Shown in pieces: positions 42,221 through 51,357 of a DNA stretch of 64,000 nt (its first letter is position 1; every line of letters begins with the position of its first letter). The notes beneath the pieces are model-generated. The model saw only the letters and a list, made by a program, of their open reading frames with translations. It did no database searches and had not been told where the DNA came from. The stretch covers positions 62,001-126,000 of the forward strand of contig NZ_JAMGZJ010000069.1 of NCBI RefSeq assembly GCF_025564085.1. The letters are read 5' to 3'. Made by a program: the position numbers and the translations under genes. Origin of the DNA: Silvania confinis. Lineage in GTDB: Bacteria; Pseudomonadota; Gammaproteobacteria; Enterobacterales; Enterobacteriaceae.

Positions 42221-43651
42221 ATGGTAAGCCTTTCTATGAATATTTTGCGTACTGGCGCACTGAGTTTGCTGTGCCCGCTCGGCGTTGCGTTTGCCGCGCC
42301 GCCGGAAACCGACTCGATTCCTGCTGCTCCCCACTTTGAACGACTGGCCACGCCGGACAAACGCACAGAGCCTGGCGAAAAGACGCTGCATGTTACCAAT
42401 GCTCAACTGGCTGAACAGCCAGAGCTGGCGATGGCGCTACTCGATCAGGCCATTCGTGAAGAAAAGTGGCCGATGGTACGTGCCATTTTACCTGTCTATG
42501 CGGCCTCACCCAATCCCGATTCGACCCTGATTCACTTTGCAAAAGCCGGTCTGGCGCGCAGTCAGGGGCATTACGCAGAGGCGATAGAACACTATCGTGC
42601 CATTCTGAGCAGTCATCCTGACTTTACTGCGGTGCGTCTGGATTTAGCGCGTGCCATGTTTGAGAATCGTCAGTTTGACGCGGCTGATTATCAATTTCGT
42701 CGTGTATTACAAAGCAATCCGCCTGAGAATATTCAGCAGGTCATTGCACAATATCTTGAGCGCATTCAGAAAGGCAGCGCATTAACGGGATCATTCAGCG
42801 TGAGTTATCTGAATGACAGCAATGTGAATAATGCTTCATCGGGTAAAACCATTCGGGTTGGCGATCGTCTGTTTATTCGTAATAAGGATAGTTTCCCTCA
42901 GCGCGGAGAGGGCTTCTCGTTCAATGGCGCATTACAAAAAGATGTTCAACTCTACGATCAGCATGGCTTGCGATTTCTGGGTACGGTAAACGGTAAGAGT
43001 TACTGGAATAATCATGATTTTGATGACATTACCACCCGTGCGTACGCTGGATATCAATGGCGTAATTTCCGGCAACAATTTGCCCTGTTGCCTTTTTATG
43101 AAAAAAGATGGTACGGCACCGAGGCGTATTCTTCTGGCCCTGGCGTCCGCGCCGAATACAGTTATTTACTGACGCCCACCTGGCAGGTGAGTCAGGCGCT
43201 GGAATATCAGAAACTGGATTATGATGATAAAGATTATCGATTCTTACGCGGACAAAATCGTTACTCTTCCACCACCCTGTCCCATGCCTTCAGTAACCGG
43301 GTGTCAGGATTTGCCGGCGTCGATCTGCTCGATCAGCAGACCGTCACTCGCAGTGAATCGAACCATCGGGTAGGTTTGCGCAGTGGGGTGCAGGTTGATA
43401 TGCCGTGGCAACTCTCTTTTGCCGCCACCACGGCCATTGCCAGACGCAATTACCAGGCCGACAGTGATATCTTCTCGACCCGACGGAAAGACAACGAACA
43501 GGTCTATAACCTCTCGCTCTGGCATCGGGACCTCTATTTCTTTGGGGTGATGCCGAAACTGAATTTCACCTATAAGCGGGTCGACAGCAATATCGATTTC
43601 TATGACTATCGACAGAGATATGTCACGCTTTCTCTGGATAAGAATTTTTAA
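42221..43651 (+). CDS. surface lipoprotein assembly modifier (Slam, type XI secretion)
   Basis: 476 residues, outer membrane. A signal peptide (ILRTGALSLLCPLGVAFA) is followed by an N-terminal TPR-like domain: LIHFAKAGLARSQGHYAEAI then EHYRAILSSHPDFTAVRLDL and ARAMFENRQFDAADYQFRRV. The C-terminal DUF560 beta-barrel starts near TGSFSVSYLNDSNVNNASSG, contains LRFLGTVNGKSYWNNHDFDD and ends in Phe (VTLSLDKNF). Slam proteins deliver TbpB/HpuA/fHbp-type lipoproteins to the surface. The start may be 42221 or the ATG at 42236. Its cargo is clearly the gene just upstream. Confidence 0.9.
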   Translation: MVSLSMNILRTGALSLLCPLGVAFAAPPETDSIPAAPHFERLATPDKRTEPGEKTLHVTNAQLAEQPELAMALLDQAIREEKWPMVRAILPVYAASPNPDSTLIHFAKAGLARSQGHYAEAIEHYRAILSSHPDFTAVRLDLARAMFENRQFDAADYQFRRVLQSNPPENIQQVIAQYLERIQKGSALTGSFSVSYLNDSNVNNASSGKTIRVGDRLFIRNKDSFPQRGEGFSFNGALQKDVQLYDQHGLRFLGTVNGKSYWNNHDFDDITTRAYAGYQWRNFRQQFALLPFYEKRWYGTEAYSSGPGVRAEYSYLLTPTWQVSQALEYQKLDYDDKDYRFLRGQNRYSSTTLSHAFSNRVSGFAGVDLLDQQTVTRSESNHRVGLRSGVQVDMPWQLSFAATTAIARRNYQADSDIFSTRRKDNEQVYNLSLWHRDLYFFGVMPKLNFTYKRVDSNIDFYDYRQRYVTLSLDKNF

Positions 43652-43736
43652 CAGACGTTTTCCTGAGTATGCATAAAACGTCTGAGATAAAAGAGTGAAA
43701 TTAACCTGAAAAGCACGCTCCGGCGTGTTTTGTTAT
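43652..43736 (+). terminator. two hairpins after the Slam gene
   Basis: The first, CAGACGTTTT / AAAACGTCTG (43652-43684), directly follows the stop codon. The second, CACGC-TCCG-GCGTG (43713-43726), is followed by TTTTGTTATTT and is the better intrinsic terminator. Together they end the lipoprotein-Slam transcript. Confidence 0.65.
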
Positions 43737-43823
43737 TTCATACGTTGATAAAGATAAATGTGGCTACTCACTTTTTGATCGGCGTTCAGGACGTCCCTCT
43801 CCCGTCGTACCGCCACGAGGCAT

Positions 43824-44048
43824 TTATCTCAGTAAAAACTGAATCAGCTGAACAACGATATACACTGTCGCTGTCACTTGTATTGCCCGGAACCCCCATC
43901 TGAGATAGCGCCATTCATGGCGCTCTCTGGCATCTGCGTCTTCAATAGCGGGGTCAGAACGTTTTCTTTTCTTTGTCCTGACTTCATCTATTACCCACAG
44001 GACCAGAATAAAGATAATGATGGTTTTCTGAAGAATGGGATTATCCAC
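43824..44048 (-). CDS. small two-helix membrane protein
   Basis: 74 residues starting at a GTG with GGAG nine bases upstream. Two hydrophobic helices (TIIIFILVLWVIDEV and FRAIQVTATVYIVVQLIQFL) flank a highly charged cytoplasmic-type loop (RTKKRKRSDPAIEDADARER). No family recognised. It lies between the Slam locus and the TIM-barrel gene, transcribed on its own on the minus strand. Confidence 0.55.
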   Translation of the reverse strand: MDNPILQKTIIIFILVLWVIDEVRTKKRKRSDPAIEDADARERHEWRYLRWGFRAIQVTATVYIVVQLIQFLLR

Positions 44049-44187
44049 AAAGAATGACTCCGGCCTGCTCGCTGATGCAGGCAGAATAGATGAACAATCG
44101 TCACGTATCCACCACTAAATGTAGGGGTAAGATTGATTTTCGTCCTGATTGGCTTTTGAGCTTATCACGGATCCTTCCCTGCTCTCT

Positions 44188-45117
44188 TCAGCGATGAACG
44201 GAGCGGGCAATACGGTTATAGGTATGCCTGACGCCACGTATCGCAATACTGTACGCCAGGATATTTTCAGGCAGCGCCACGCCCATATAGCCGGTATCCC
44301 CGATATGATGCAAATCAGCCCCCGCCATTTTACTCCAGAGCGCTATCTGACGGATGGTACTGATATCCGCGCCCTCCTGAGAGGTGCCAATTGCTGTCAT
44401 TGCCAGTGCGCCATGACGGTGTGCGGTATCCACCAGACGGGATACACGCTCCAGACTCATTCCGGGCACAGTGCCAGGCGCGGGAAGCAGGACAATATCA
44501 GCGCCCTGCTTTGCAAACCATTCCACGTCATCTTCGCTGATAATGCTGCTGCCGCTTTCGCTGACGACACCGGCGCCGTGCATCTTACCGCTGACAATGA
44601 CCACCTTCTCCCCCACTGCCGCCCTGATGGATTTAACCGCGTCACCTAACGCCTGGTTACTGACGCCGTTGTTAGGATTTCCTGTCAGGACGATTATTTT
44701 CGCCCCCATGCCGATCAGGCGGTGGGCATTTTCAGGTGTGGCTGCCCGGCCGGGATTCATCTTCCAGAGATCATCATGTTCAGTCGAAAACCTGGGGTCA
44801 ACGGCTTCAAGGTTCACGCCGATGATCCTGCCGGTCAGGCGCTGAAGTTCATGCAGCATCTGTTCGGGTGGCGTGCCCGCTGGCATACCCATAATACGGG
44901 GATTCTCGCTGTCGAACATGTTGACCAGAATGATGTCCGCTCCCTGAGAGGCGGCCAGTTCTGCGTTGGTGACACTGTTCAGTAACGGCTGGGTAACCGC
45001 GATAGATTCACTCACCATCACCCGCCCTTCGCTTGCACGAATCGCGTAAAGAAGAGCCGCTCTGTCCATCGCCTGAAAATCAGAGTTGCAGCAGTCGAGA
45101 AGTCGCTTATGCGTCAT
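44188..45117 (-). CDS. TIM-barrel protein of uncharacterised family (DUF7916-like)
   Basis: 309 residues, soluble, with repeating beta-alpha units: RVMVSESIAVTQPLLNSVTN, GADIILVNMFDSENPRIMGM, GRIIGVNLEAVDPRFSTEHD, GAKIIVLTGNPNNGVSNQAL and GADIVLLPAPGTVPGMSLER. The pattern resembles phosphoenolpyruvate-mutase-like or NanE-like barrels, and the database family I remember for it is DUF7916, often beside PTS genes. Catalytic residues are not established. It diverges from a GntR/UTRA regulator, with tandem repeats in between, so it is probably induced by a small metabolite. Confidence 0.75.
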   Translation of the reverse strand: MTHKRLLDCCNSDFQAMDRAALLYAIRASEGRVMVSESIAVTQPLLNSVTNAELAASQGADIILVNMFDSENPRIMGMPAGTPPEQMLHELQRLTGRIIGVNLEAVDPRFSTEHDDLWKMNPGRAATPENAHRLIGMGAKIIVLTGNPNNGVSNQALGDAVKSIRAAVGEKVVIVSGKMHGAGVVSESGSSIISEDDVEWFAKQGADIVLLPAPGTVPGMSLERVSRLVDTAHRHGALAMTAIGTSQEGADISTIRQIALWSKMAGADLHHIGDTGYMGVALPENILAYSIAIRGVRHTYNRIARSVHR

Positions 45118-45152
45118 GTTCAGTCCTTACGGTTTGTTACTGTTGCCTGTAG

Positions 45153-45182
45153 TGTACCACTTATGTACCACTTGTTTACCCT
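45153..45182. promoter_or_regulatory. tandem 11-bp repeats, probable GntR operator
   Basis: TGTACCACTT occurs at 45153-45162 and again at 45164-45173, followed by a degenerate third copy (TGTTTACCCT, 45173-45182). The 11-base period places copies on the same face of the helix. They lie between the divergent TIM-barrel gene and the GntR/UTRA regulator gene. Confidence 0.5.
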
Positions 45183-45247
45183 GTCTGGCAATGGTTACTA
45201 TGGAAGAGATACGTTTTTGCAATCGTTGCTTTATTTAAGGGAATGTC

Positions 45248-46063
45248 ATGCCAGAAGAATTAACAACACTCGTGCGCCTCAGGGGGAATATGAAGGCAGA
45301 GCTACCGTTTGAAATAACGATCGACGATACCCGCGCGATGCCGATTTACCTGCAGCTGACCGCCGCGATCAAGACGGCCATCAAGGACGGCCGACTGCAG
45401 CCCGGCGACATCATTCCTTCAGAGCGGGTGTTGGTTGAACAGCTCCGGATTGCGCGGGGCACCGTCAGGAAAGCCCTGCAGCATCTTCTGGAAGAGGGAA
45501 TTCTGGTTCGTAACCAGGGTTCAGGCACGTTTGTTGCCCCTCACGTGCGCCAGTCGCTCCCGTTCCTGGAAAGTTTCAGCGAAATGGCGGAGGCCACCGG
45601 AGGCAAAGCCAACAGCCTGTTGATTGCATTTGAACGTCGTCAGCCCACGCGGGATGAACAAACTCTTTTTCAACTCACTAGCCCGCGAGCAGAGGTGGTC
45701 GAGCTGAGCCGCCTGCGAAAAATTAACGGTATTGCCGTTTCCCTTCAGACGGCTATTGTCCCTGCTGAGCTCCTGGGACCGATTGAGGATATTGGCGAGT
45801 CGCTTTACCTCTGTCTGGAGAAAAAAGGCGCTCCCGTCACGCGTGCAGTACAGCATTTCAGCGCGGCGATAGCGGATGAAGCGCTTGCCCGTCATCTCAG
45901 CATTGGCAGGAATGAGCCCGTGCTACTTGTCACCCGCACCGGCTTTTCTCATGACGATCGCCCCGTCGAACATACCCGCACATGGTGTGTGAACGAATAT
46001 TACGACTTTACGATTGAACTGCACCGCAAGTCGCGCGGTGAAGACAGCAGTGACGGCAATTAA
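45248..46063 (+). CDS. GntR-family regulator with UTRA domain (HutC type)
   Basis: 271 residues; an in-frame ATG at 45290 is an alternative start, closer to the usual family N-terminus. The GntR helix-turn-helix is MPIYLQLTAAIKTAIKDGRL, QPGDIIPSERVLVEQLRIAR and GTVRKALQHLLEEGILVRNQ then GSGTFV. The UTRA ligand domain has VVELSRLRKINGIAVSLQTA, FSAAIADEALARHLSIGRNE and PVLLVTRTGFSHDDRPVEHT. It probably represses the divergent TIM-barrel gene. Its stop overlaps the convergent next gene by four bases. Confidence 0.92.
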   Translation: MPEELTTLVRLRGNMKAELPFEITIDDTRAMPIYLQLTAAIKTAIKDGRLQPGDIIPSERVLVEQLRIARGTVRKALQHLLEEGILVRNQGSGTFVAPHVRQSLPFLESFSEMAEATGGKANSLLIAFERRQPTRDEQTLFQLTSPRAEVVELSRLRKINGIAVSLQTAIVPAELLGPIEDIGESLYLCLEKKGAPVTRAVQHFSAAIADEALARHLSIGRNEPVLLVTRTGFSHDDRPVEHTRTWCVNEYYDFTIELHRKSRGEDSSDGN

Positions 46064-46452
46064 TTGCTGATCTTGTAGAAAGAAAGGATGTCTTTGCCTG
46101 TTTGTTCATTTTCCAGTGGCATCTTGTAACCCAATTCAGTCTTAAGGGATCCGGTGAGAAAACTGTCCATCAAAAGTTTGGCGTTAAAATAAATCTTTAA
46201 GCGTCCGTTAATGTTTGTTTTGATAATGGCATTTAGCTGTTGAGCGCAGTCACTGCTGTCTTTTAGTCTTAAATTGAGGGAAAAGATATCCTGAGGTTCG
46301 ATGTGCGTAATTCTCATCCCTGCTATACACTCTTTTTTCAGGATGAATTTTTGGCCGGCGGATTCGTAGTTGAGCCCAATTTCGGCACTCATCACCATTT
46401 TTGAAAAAATAATACAGAATACACCGACGGCTAATTTTTTGAATATTGTCAT
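46060..46452 (-). CDS. small exported protein of unknown family
   Basis: About 130 residues from the ATG at 46452, which has CAGGAG eight bases upstream; the longer frame to 46572 is not supported. The signal peptide is KKLAVGVFCIIFSKMVMSA. The mature part has two Cys (KKECIAGMRITHIEPQ and DSSDCAQQLNAIIKTNINGR), suggesting one disulfide in the periplasm, and a beta-rich remainder. I do not recognise a family. It converges on the GntR gene with a four-base overlap. Confidence 0.65.
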   Translation of the reverse strand: MTIFKKLAVGVFCIIFSKMVMSAEIGLNYESAGQKFILKKECIAGMRITHIEPQDIFSLNLRLKDSSDCAQQLNAIIKTNINGRLKIYFNAKLLMDSFLTGSLKTELGYKMPLENEQTGKDILSFYKISN

Positions 46453-46601
46453 ACTGATTACTCCTGTAGGCTCACTTCCTGATAAGAAAAAAGATACGCA
46501 TCTGAATTTAACACAATGCAGCGCTTTAGCCCCCTGCAGATAATAGTAGTTGCATCGACCCGTTGAACTCACAGTGAACAGCAGACATTGATATTGTCAT
46601 T

Positions 46602-47483
46602 CTAACTTAGCCTCCCCACCCATTCTGTACAAAACTCCAGATATGCCCGCACTAATGCCGAAGGATATTTATGGCGTGCATAGACCTGGTGTAGTGTGAC
46701 TTTTTTCTGGGGCTGATGAGGTAAAAGCTGTACCAGCTCTCCGCTTTCAAGCCAGGGTTTGGCCGAAAAATCCAGCAACTCGACAACCGCCTTGCCGCTC
46801 AGGGCATAATGGATAAGTCCCTGTAAATTATTAGAGGAAAAGACAGGTTTATATTTAACTTTTTCGCTTCCCGATTGCCATTCAAAAAGCCCCTGATTCA
46901 AACTTTCCCAGGCCGCAACCGGGAGTCGGGCCATTTCTTCCAGTGTCTCAGGTGTACCGCGACACGCTATTAATTCAGGGCTGGCGACAAATAATGTTTC
47001 CAGAGTCATAAGGGGTTTGGCAATTACGTCATCCGTATTCAGGTCACCTAATCTGAGCGCCACATCGACGCCATCCGCGAACAAATCCACGACCCTTTCA
47101 CTGGAATGACAAAATACGGTTATATCAGGATACCGTTGTTGAAACGCGATCAATAGATCCCACCACAGTGAGAAATTAGGCGGAATGGACAGGCGTAATT
47201 TTCCCTGTAGCCTGTGTGCCGAGGTGACGGACTTTTGCGCATCGTCCAGTAACTCAATACCCAGACGAGCCTGCTCAAAGAACTGTTGCCCTTTATCGGT
47301 AGGTTTAACCCCCTGCCGCGAACGCTCGAGCAGCAGTACATTCAACCCCTGCTCGAGTTCATTCACTTTCCGGCTTAACGTGGCAATCGGGACCCCAGTC
47401 CTGTCACTTGCCGCAGAAAAGCTTCCGGCATTCACCACCGAGATAAACAGTTTCGCTGCATTAAAATCCATTGTGCTTTCCAT
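46602..47483 (-). CDS. LysR-family transcriptional regulator
   Basis: 293 residues. Helix-turn-helix: SFSAASDRTGVPIATLSRKV then NELEQGLNVLLLERSRQGVK. The effector domain begins GKLRLSIPPNFSLWWDLLIA. The subgroup resembles CrgA-type regulators that control oxidoreductases. It diverges from the nitroreductase at 47611 across 127 bases and is its likely regulator. Confidence 0.9.
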   Translation of the reverse strand: MESTMDFNAAKLFISVVNAGSFSAASDRTGVPIATLSRKVNELEQGLNVLLLERSRQGVKPTDKGQQFFEQARLGIELLDDAQKSVTSAHRLQGKLRLSIPPNFSLWWDLLIAFQQRYPDITVFCHSSERVVDLFADGVDVALRLGDLNTDDVIAKPLMTLETLFVASPELIACRGTPETLEEMARLPVAAWESLNQGLFEWQSGSEKVKYKPVFSSNNLQGLIHYALSGKAVVELLDFSAKPWLESGELVQLLPHQPQKKVTLHQVYARHKYPSALVRAYLEFCTEWVGRLS

Positions 47484-47610
47484 TATTGAGAATCAAATTC
47501 CTATTTTTGGCGATTCCATTCCATTTTGCAAAGAGTAAGATTTCTTCTCGGTCATTCGGCAGCAGAGTCAGCTTCCGGTCTGATATAGAAATTCTAAAAG
47601 GAAGCACAAA

Positions 47611-48288
47611 ATGTCTGAATCAATGCTTTTTCGTGATGTCGTGCGTGAACGCCATTCAATGCGTAATTTTCTTCCTCATCCGGTTCCGGAAGACATTCTC
47701 CGTTCCGTACTGGAGGATGCGCAGCACTCACCTTCAAACTGTAATACTCAGCCCTGGCAAACACATATTGTCTCAGGTTCAAAAAGGGATGCACTAAGCA
47801 AGGCCATTCTCGCTGCGGATGACGCAGGGCAGTTAACGCCAGACTTCAGTTTTGGCATCGATGATTTCTCTGGTGTCTACCGCAAACGTTATAAAGAGCA
47901 GGGAGCGGCTTATTATCAGGCTATCGGCGTTAAACGCGATGACTACGATCTGCGTCGTGATGCTTCACGTCGTAACCTGGAATTCTTTGGTGCGCCCCAT
48001 GTTGCGCTGCTTTTTATGCCGGAAGTGGGCGATAACGTTCGTGTGGCAGGTGATATAGGCATGTACGCTCAGACGCTTCTGCTGTCTCTGACCGCTCACG
48101 GATTGGGTGGCGTTCCGCAGACCATGCTGGGCTTTTACGGCGAAACCATCCGAAAAGAACTCGGAGTAGATCCGTCATTAAAATTATTATTTGGTATCTC
48201 TCTGGGTTACCCGGATATGGCTCACCCTGCCAATCAATACAGGATTAATAAAGTGTCAGTTGGTGAAAGTGTCATATTTCATCAGTAA
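47611..48288 (+). CDS. nitroreductase-family FMN oxidoreductase
   Basis: 225 residues. FMN-binding motif VRERHSMRNFLPHPVPEDIL near the N-terminus, QHSPSNCNTQPWQTHIVSGS, APHVALLFMPEVGDNVRVAG, and the LLSLTAHGLGGVPQTMLGFY block before the end. The family reduces nitroaromatics, quinones or enones with NAD(P)H. AAAGGA precedes the ATG. A LysR gene faces it, and a DUF1993 gene follows after about 166 bases. Physiological substrate unknown. Confidence 0.9.
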   Translation: MSESMLFRDVVRERHSMRNFLPHPVPEDILRSVLEDAQHSPSNCNTQPWQTHIVSGSKRDALSKAILAADDAGQLTPDFSFGIDDFSGVYRKRYKEQGAAYYQAIGVKRDDYDLRRDASRRNLEFFGAPHVALLFMPEVGDNVRVAGDIGMYAQTLLLSLTAHGLGGVPQTMLGFYGETIRKELGVDPSLKLLFGISLGYPDMAHPANQYRINKVSVGESVIFHQ

Positions 48289-48454
48289 CGAGAGCACTTT
48301 TAAAAATGGAAAACCTACGTATCCGCTTGACACCCTTTAGAACGCCCTTATTTCAGCAACGTCACGATCGCAGGAGGAGATTTTATTACCAAAATAATAC
48401 GGTTTTCACCACTTTTATGATGACAACCACTACACCACCAGAAGGATCCTTATA

Positions 48455-48952
48455 ATGTACGCACAGATTACACAGTTCACAAAAATGCTCCACACTCTTT
48501 CTCGCCTGCTTGATAAAGCGCAAGGTCACGCAGAGGCAAATAAATGTGAATCAGCAGTTATTCTGAATTCCCGTCTTTCACCCGATATGCTCCCGCTTAC
48601 CTGCCAGGTACAAATGGCATGTGGTACCGCAACACTTGCCACCTCTGTCTTAAGTGGTAATCAAGCCCCATTTTTTGAAGACACTGAGAAAACGATCCCG
48701 GAACTTAAAGCACGTATCGAAAAGACTATCGCCTATATCACATCGATGAAAGAAAGCGACTTCAACGGCTGGGAAGAAAGAATTGTTGCACCCACAGGCT
48801 GGGCCGGGGCCTTTATTGGAAAGGATTACTTTTATCAGCACGCAGTCCCGAATTTTTACTTCCATATGGTGACAGCATACGCGGTCCTCCGTCATAAAGG
48901 CGTTAAGATCGGGAAAATGGATTATATTGGACACCTCCCCTTCATGAAATAA
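48455..48952 (+). CDS. DUF1993-family protein
   Basis: 165 residues, helical, soluble. Family pattern: QITQFTKMLHTLSRLLDKAQ, ILNSRLSPDMLPLTCQVQMA, RIEKTIAYITSMKESDFNGW, and the terminal HAVPNFYFHMVTAYAVLRHK GVKIGK segment (four-helix DinB-like bundle). Members are uncharacterised; the fold suggests metal or thiol chemistry. GAAGGA precedes the ATG. It follows the nitroreductase and may share its regulation. Confidence 0.85.
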   Translation: MYAQITQFTKMLHTLSRLLDKAQGHAEANKCESAVILNSRLSPDMLPLTCQVQMACGTATLATSVLSGNQAPFFEDTEKTIPELKARIEKTIAYITSMKESDFNGWEERIVAPTGWAGAFIGKDYFYQHAVPNFYFHMVTAYAVLRHKGVKIGKMDYIGHLPFMK

Positions 48953-49160
48953 TTAACGACCTCACGCACCATTTTTCGCAAATAAAGGTCTTTTTTGTTG
49001 CCCTGACAACCGTAGACTTCAGTTGACTCAGCGATCTTCACTACGTTATCGGCCACAATGCAGGGTAATGAACTGTACTGTCGAATTTCTTATGACCGGG
49101 AGGGGTTAATTACCTTTTTATAATATAAGGCAATTCCACTCACCCTCCCGGGCCTGATAG

Positions 49161-50144
49161 TTAACTTCTGGCGAAAGCCAGCAAATCAGGGTTAATTTTT
49201 TCAGGATCGGTCGCGAACATTCCATGCGGCAGACCCGGATAGGTTTTCAGGGTACCGTGCTTCAACAATTTGACTGCTTTATGCGCGGAATCTTCAATGG
49301 GCACTATCTGGTCATCTTCGCCATGCATCACCAATACCGGCACGCTGATAGCTTTCAGGTCTTCAGTAAAGTCGGTTTCTGAGAATGCGGCAATACAGTC
49401 ATACTGCGCTTTAGCACCGCCAGCCATTCCCTGACGCCACCAGTTGTTTATCAATCCCTGGATGACTTTCGCGCCAGGGCGGTTGAAGCCATAGAATGGC
49501 CCTGCTGGTACGTCGATAAAAAATTGCGCGCGGTTAGCTACCAGTGCGGAACGAAAACCGTCGAACACGTCTAATGGTAAGCCTTGCGGATTGGCGGGAG
49601 TTTTAAGCATGATTGGGGGTACAGCACCCATCAGAACAGCCTTTGCTACCCTGCCTTTTTCAGCATGAGCGACATAACGTGCCACTTCCCCGCCGCCAGT
49701 AGAGTGGCCAATATGAATGGCGTTCTTCAGATCCAGCGCCCTGGCAAGTTCGGCCACGTCTGCCGCGTAAGTCGTCATATCGTTACCTGTATCGGTCTGA
49801 TCGGAACGTCCGTGACCACGGCGATCATGGGCGATCACGCGAAAACCTTCAGATAAGAAGAACAGCATCTGATTGTCCCAGTCATCAGCACTTAACGGCC
49901 AGCCGTGGTGAAAGACGACAGGTTGTGCACTTTTTGGGCCCCAGTCTTTGTAGAAAATTCGGGTGCCGTCTTTGGTAGTAATGATGCCGTTACTCATAGG
50001 GATATCTCCTGAAGGTGATGATAAAAATTTTAAACCCTGGGCGAAGGATGAGTGAGAGAGCCCAATACTTGCCGACAGTGTGCCGCCAAGGATCAACAGT
50101 TCACGCCTTGAAATATTTAACTTTCCGATTTCTGCGCCTGACAT
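49161..50144 (-). CDS. alpha/beta hydrolase (non-haem chloroperoxidase type) with Tat-type signal
   Basis: 327 residues from the ATG at 50144, which has AAGGAG upstream. The N-terminus carries [20 protein letters not shown], a twin-arginine-like export signal. The catalytic part has [20 protein letters not shown], the nucleophile elbow [29 protein letters not shown] and the His in [13 protein letters not shown], as in cofactor-free chloroperoxidase/arylesterase enzymes. An internal ATG at 49997 also has a strong AGGAG site and would give a cytoplasmic form of the usual family length. The gene diverges from the GlxA regulator. Confidence 0.88.
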   Translation of the reverse strand: MSGAEIGKLNISRRELLILGGTLSASIGLSHSSFAQGLKFLSSPSGDIPMSNGIITTKDGTRIFYKDWGPKSAQPVVFHHGWPLSADDWDNQMLFFLSEGFRVIAHDRRGHGRSDQTDTGNDMTTYAADVAELARALDLKNAIHIGHSTGGGEVARYVAHAEKGRVAKAVLMGAVPPIMLKTPANPQGLPLDVFDGFRSALVANRAQFFIDVPAGPFYGFNRPGAKVIQGLINNWWRQGMAGGAKAQYDCIAAFSETDFTEDLKAISVPVLVMHGEDDQIVPIEDSAHKAVKLLKHGTLKTYPGLPHGMFATDPEKINPDLLAFARS

Positions 50145-50226
50145 ATGCGCTCCTTTACAGTTTTTCAGGTCATCGCAGTGACGCCTTGTGGAACACATTG
50201 TCAGGTAATACGTAAGTGGATACACT

Positions 50227-50240
50227 TGTCATATATGACA
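50227..50240. promoter_or_regulatory. palindrome TGTCATATATGACA in a divergent promoter
   Basis: A perfect 14-base palindrome in the 111-base region between the hydrolase and the GlxA-type regulator. A half-site TGACA repeats at 50257-50261, inside the first codons of the regulator gene. An operator or overlapping promoter is likely; which protein binds is unknown. Confidence 0.4.
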
Positions 50241-50255
50241 TTATAAGTGCTAAAA

Positions 50256-51251
50256 ATGACAAATATGAGTTCTTCAAAAAATAGGGTCGTCGCTGAGATT
50301 GGCCTCTTGATTTACCGGGACTGCCAACTCGCCGCTGTGTACGGTCTGACCGATATGTTCAGGATCGCCGCTGATTGGGCTATGAGCATATCTGGAGAGG
50401 AGCGCAAACAAGCAATACGCGTTTCGCACTGGCAGGTAAATGAGAGTCTTAATACGGTGGAATGTGTCTGGGACAGCCATCCAGATGAAGCCCACCGCAT
50501 GAGTTATCTGATTGTGCCGCCAAGTCTGGTGATGCCAGCACTGATGACTTCAACGAAGGTGCCTGCTGACTGGATGAATACACTCTACGAAAGAGGTGTC
50601 ACGTTGTGCTCGGTTTGCGCAGGTGCATTTGTTCTGGCCGAAACCGGGTTAATTAACCACCGCCGGGCAACCACGCACTGGGCCTTTGCGCAAACATTGG
50701 CAGACCGTTTTCCGGCGATAGACGTTGTTGCGGAAAAAATGGTTATCGACGATGGTGATATTATTACCGCTGGCGGCATTCTTGCCTGGATAGATCTGGG
50801 ACTCACCCTGATAGAGAAAATATCAGGAACGGGCACAATGCTTGCCACCGCTCGCTTTTTGCTGGTCGATCCCCCAAGGCGTGAACAAAGTCCCTATGCC
50901 GTATTTATCCCTAATTTTGAGCATGGCGACAGCAAGATTTTGCTTGTCCAGCATCACCTGCACGCCTGCTATTCCGAGCAGCACAGTATTGAGACGATGG
51001 CTGAACGGGTGTCCTTGTCACCCCGGACCTTTCTCCGTCATTTCCAGAAAGCGACGGGATTAAGGCCAACAGATTACCTACAACAGGTCAGAATAATGAA
51101 AGCGCGGGACGCACTGGAACTTACAGGTCGTGCTGTCGATGTGATTGCGTGGGAAGTGGGATACACAGACACGTCTGCCTTTCGCAGGATCTTCCGCAAA
51201 ATTATGGGCGTGACACCCAGCCAGCACAGGCAACGGTTTAACACTGAATAA
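50256..51251 (+). CDS. GlxA-family AraC-type regulator (DJ-1/PfpI domain)
   Basis: 331 residues from the ATG at 50256 (a GTG at 50247 is in frame). The N-terminal DJ-1/PfpI-like domain has IGLLIYRDCQLAAVYGLTDM and the elbow TLCSVCAGAFVLAETGLINH then RRATTHWAFAQTL. The C-terminal AraC DNA-binding domain is standard: MAERVSLSPRTFLRHFQKAT, GLRPTDYLQQVRIMKARDAL and VIAWEVGYTDTSAFRRIFRK. The elbow Cys is retained, though the domain normally serves ligand sensing, not catalysis. It probably controls the divergent hydrolase. Confidence 0.9.
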   Translation: MTNMSSSKNRVVAEIGLLIYRDCQLAAVYGLTDMFRIAADWAMSISGEERKQAIRVSHWQVNESLNTVECVWDSHPDEAHRMSYLIVPPSLVMPALMTSTKVPADWMNTLYERGVTLCSVCAGAFVLAETGLINHRRATTHWAFAQTLADRFPAIDVVAEKMVIDDGDIITAGGILAWIDLGLTLIEKISGTGTMLATARFLLVDPPRREQSPYAVFIPNFEHGDSKILLVQHHLHACYSEQHSIETMAERVSLSPRTFLRHFQKATGLRPTDYLQQVRIMKARDALELTGRAVDVIAWEVGYTDTSAFRRIFRKIMGVTPSQHRQRFNTE

Positions 51252-51327
51252 TCTGATGCTCTCGTTTTAACCCATTGAATGGGCAGCCTGATATCGGGCA
51301 TGTGGATATGTATATCCCTGGCAGACT

Positions 51328-51357
51328 TCACTTTTCCGCTGAGCTCCGGAAAAGTGA
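51328..51357 (+). repeat. inverted repeat after the GlxA-type gene
   Basis: TCACTTTTCCG and CGGAAAAGTGA form perfect 11-bp arms with an eight-base loop, 77 bases past the regulator stop. No T-run follows, so it is a possible transcript-end structure. The remaining part of the gap to 51527 shows only one copy of the dispersed repeat (51454). Confidence 0.45.

Noticed and set aside
44188-45117. Calling the TIM-barrel protein a PEP phosphonomutase
   Set aside because: The catalytic EDKxxPK-type loop of that family is not seen.
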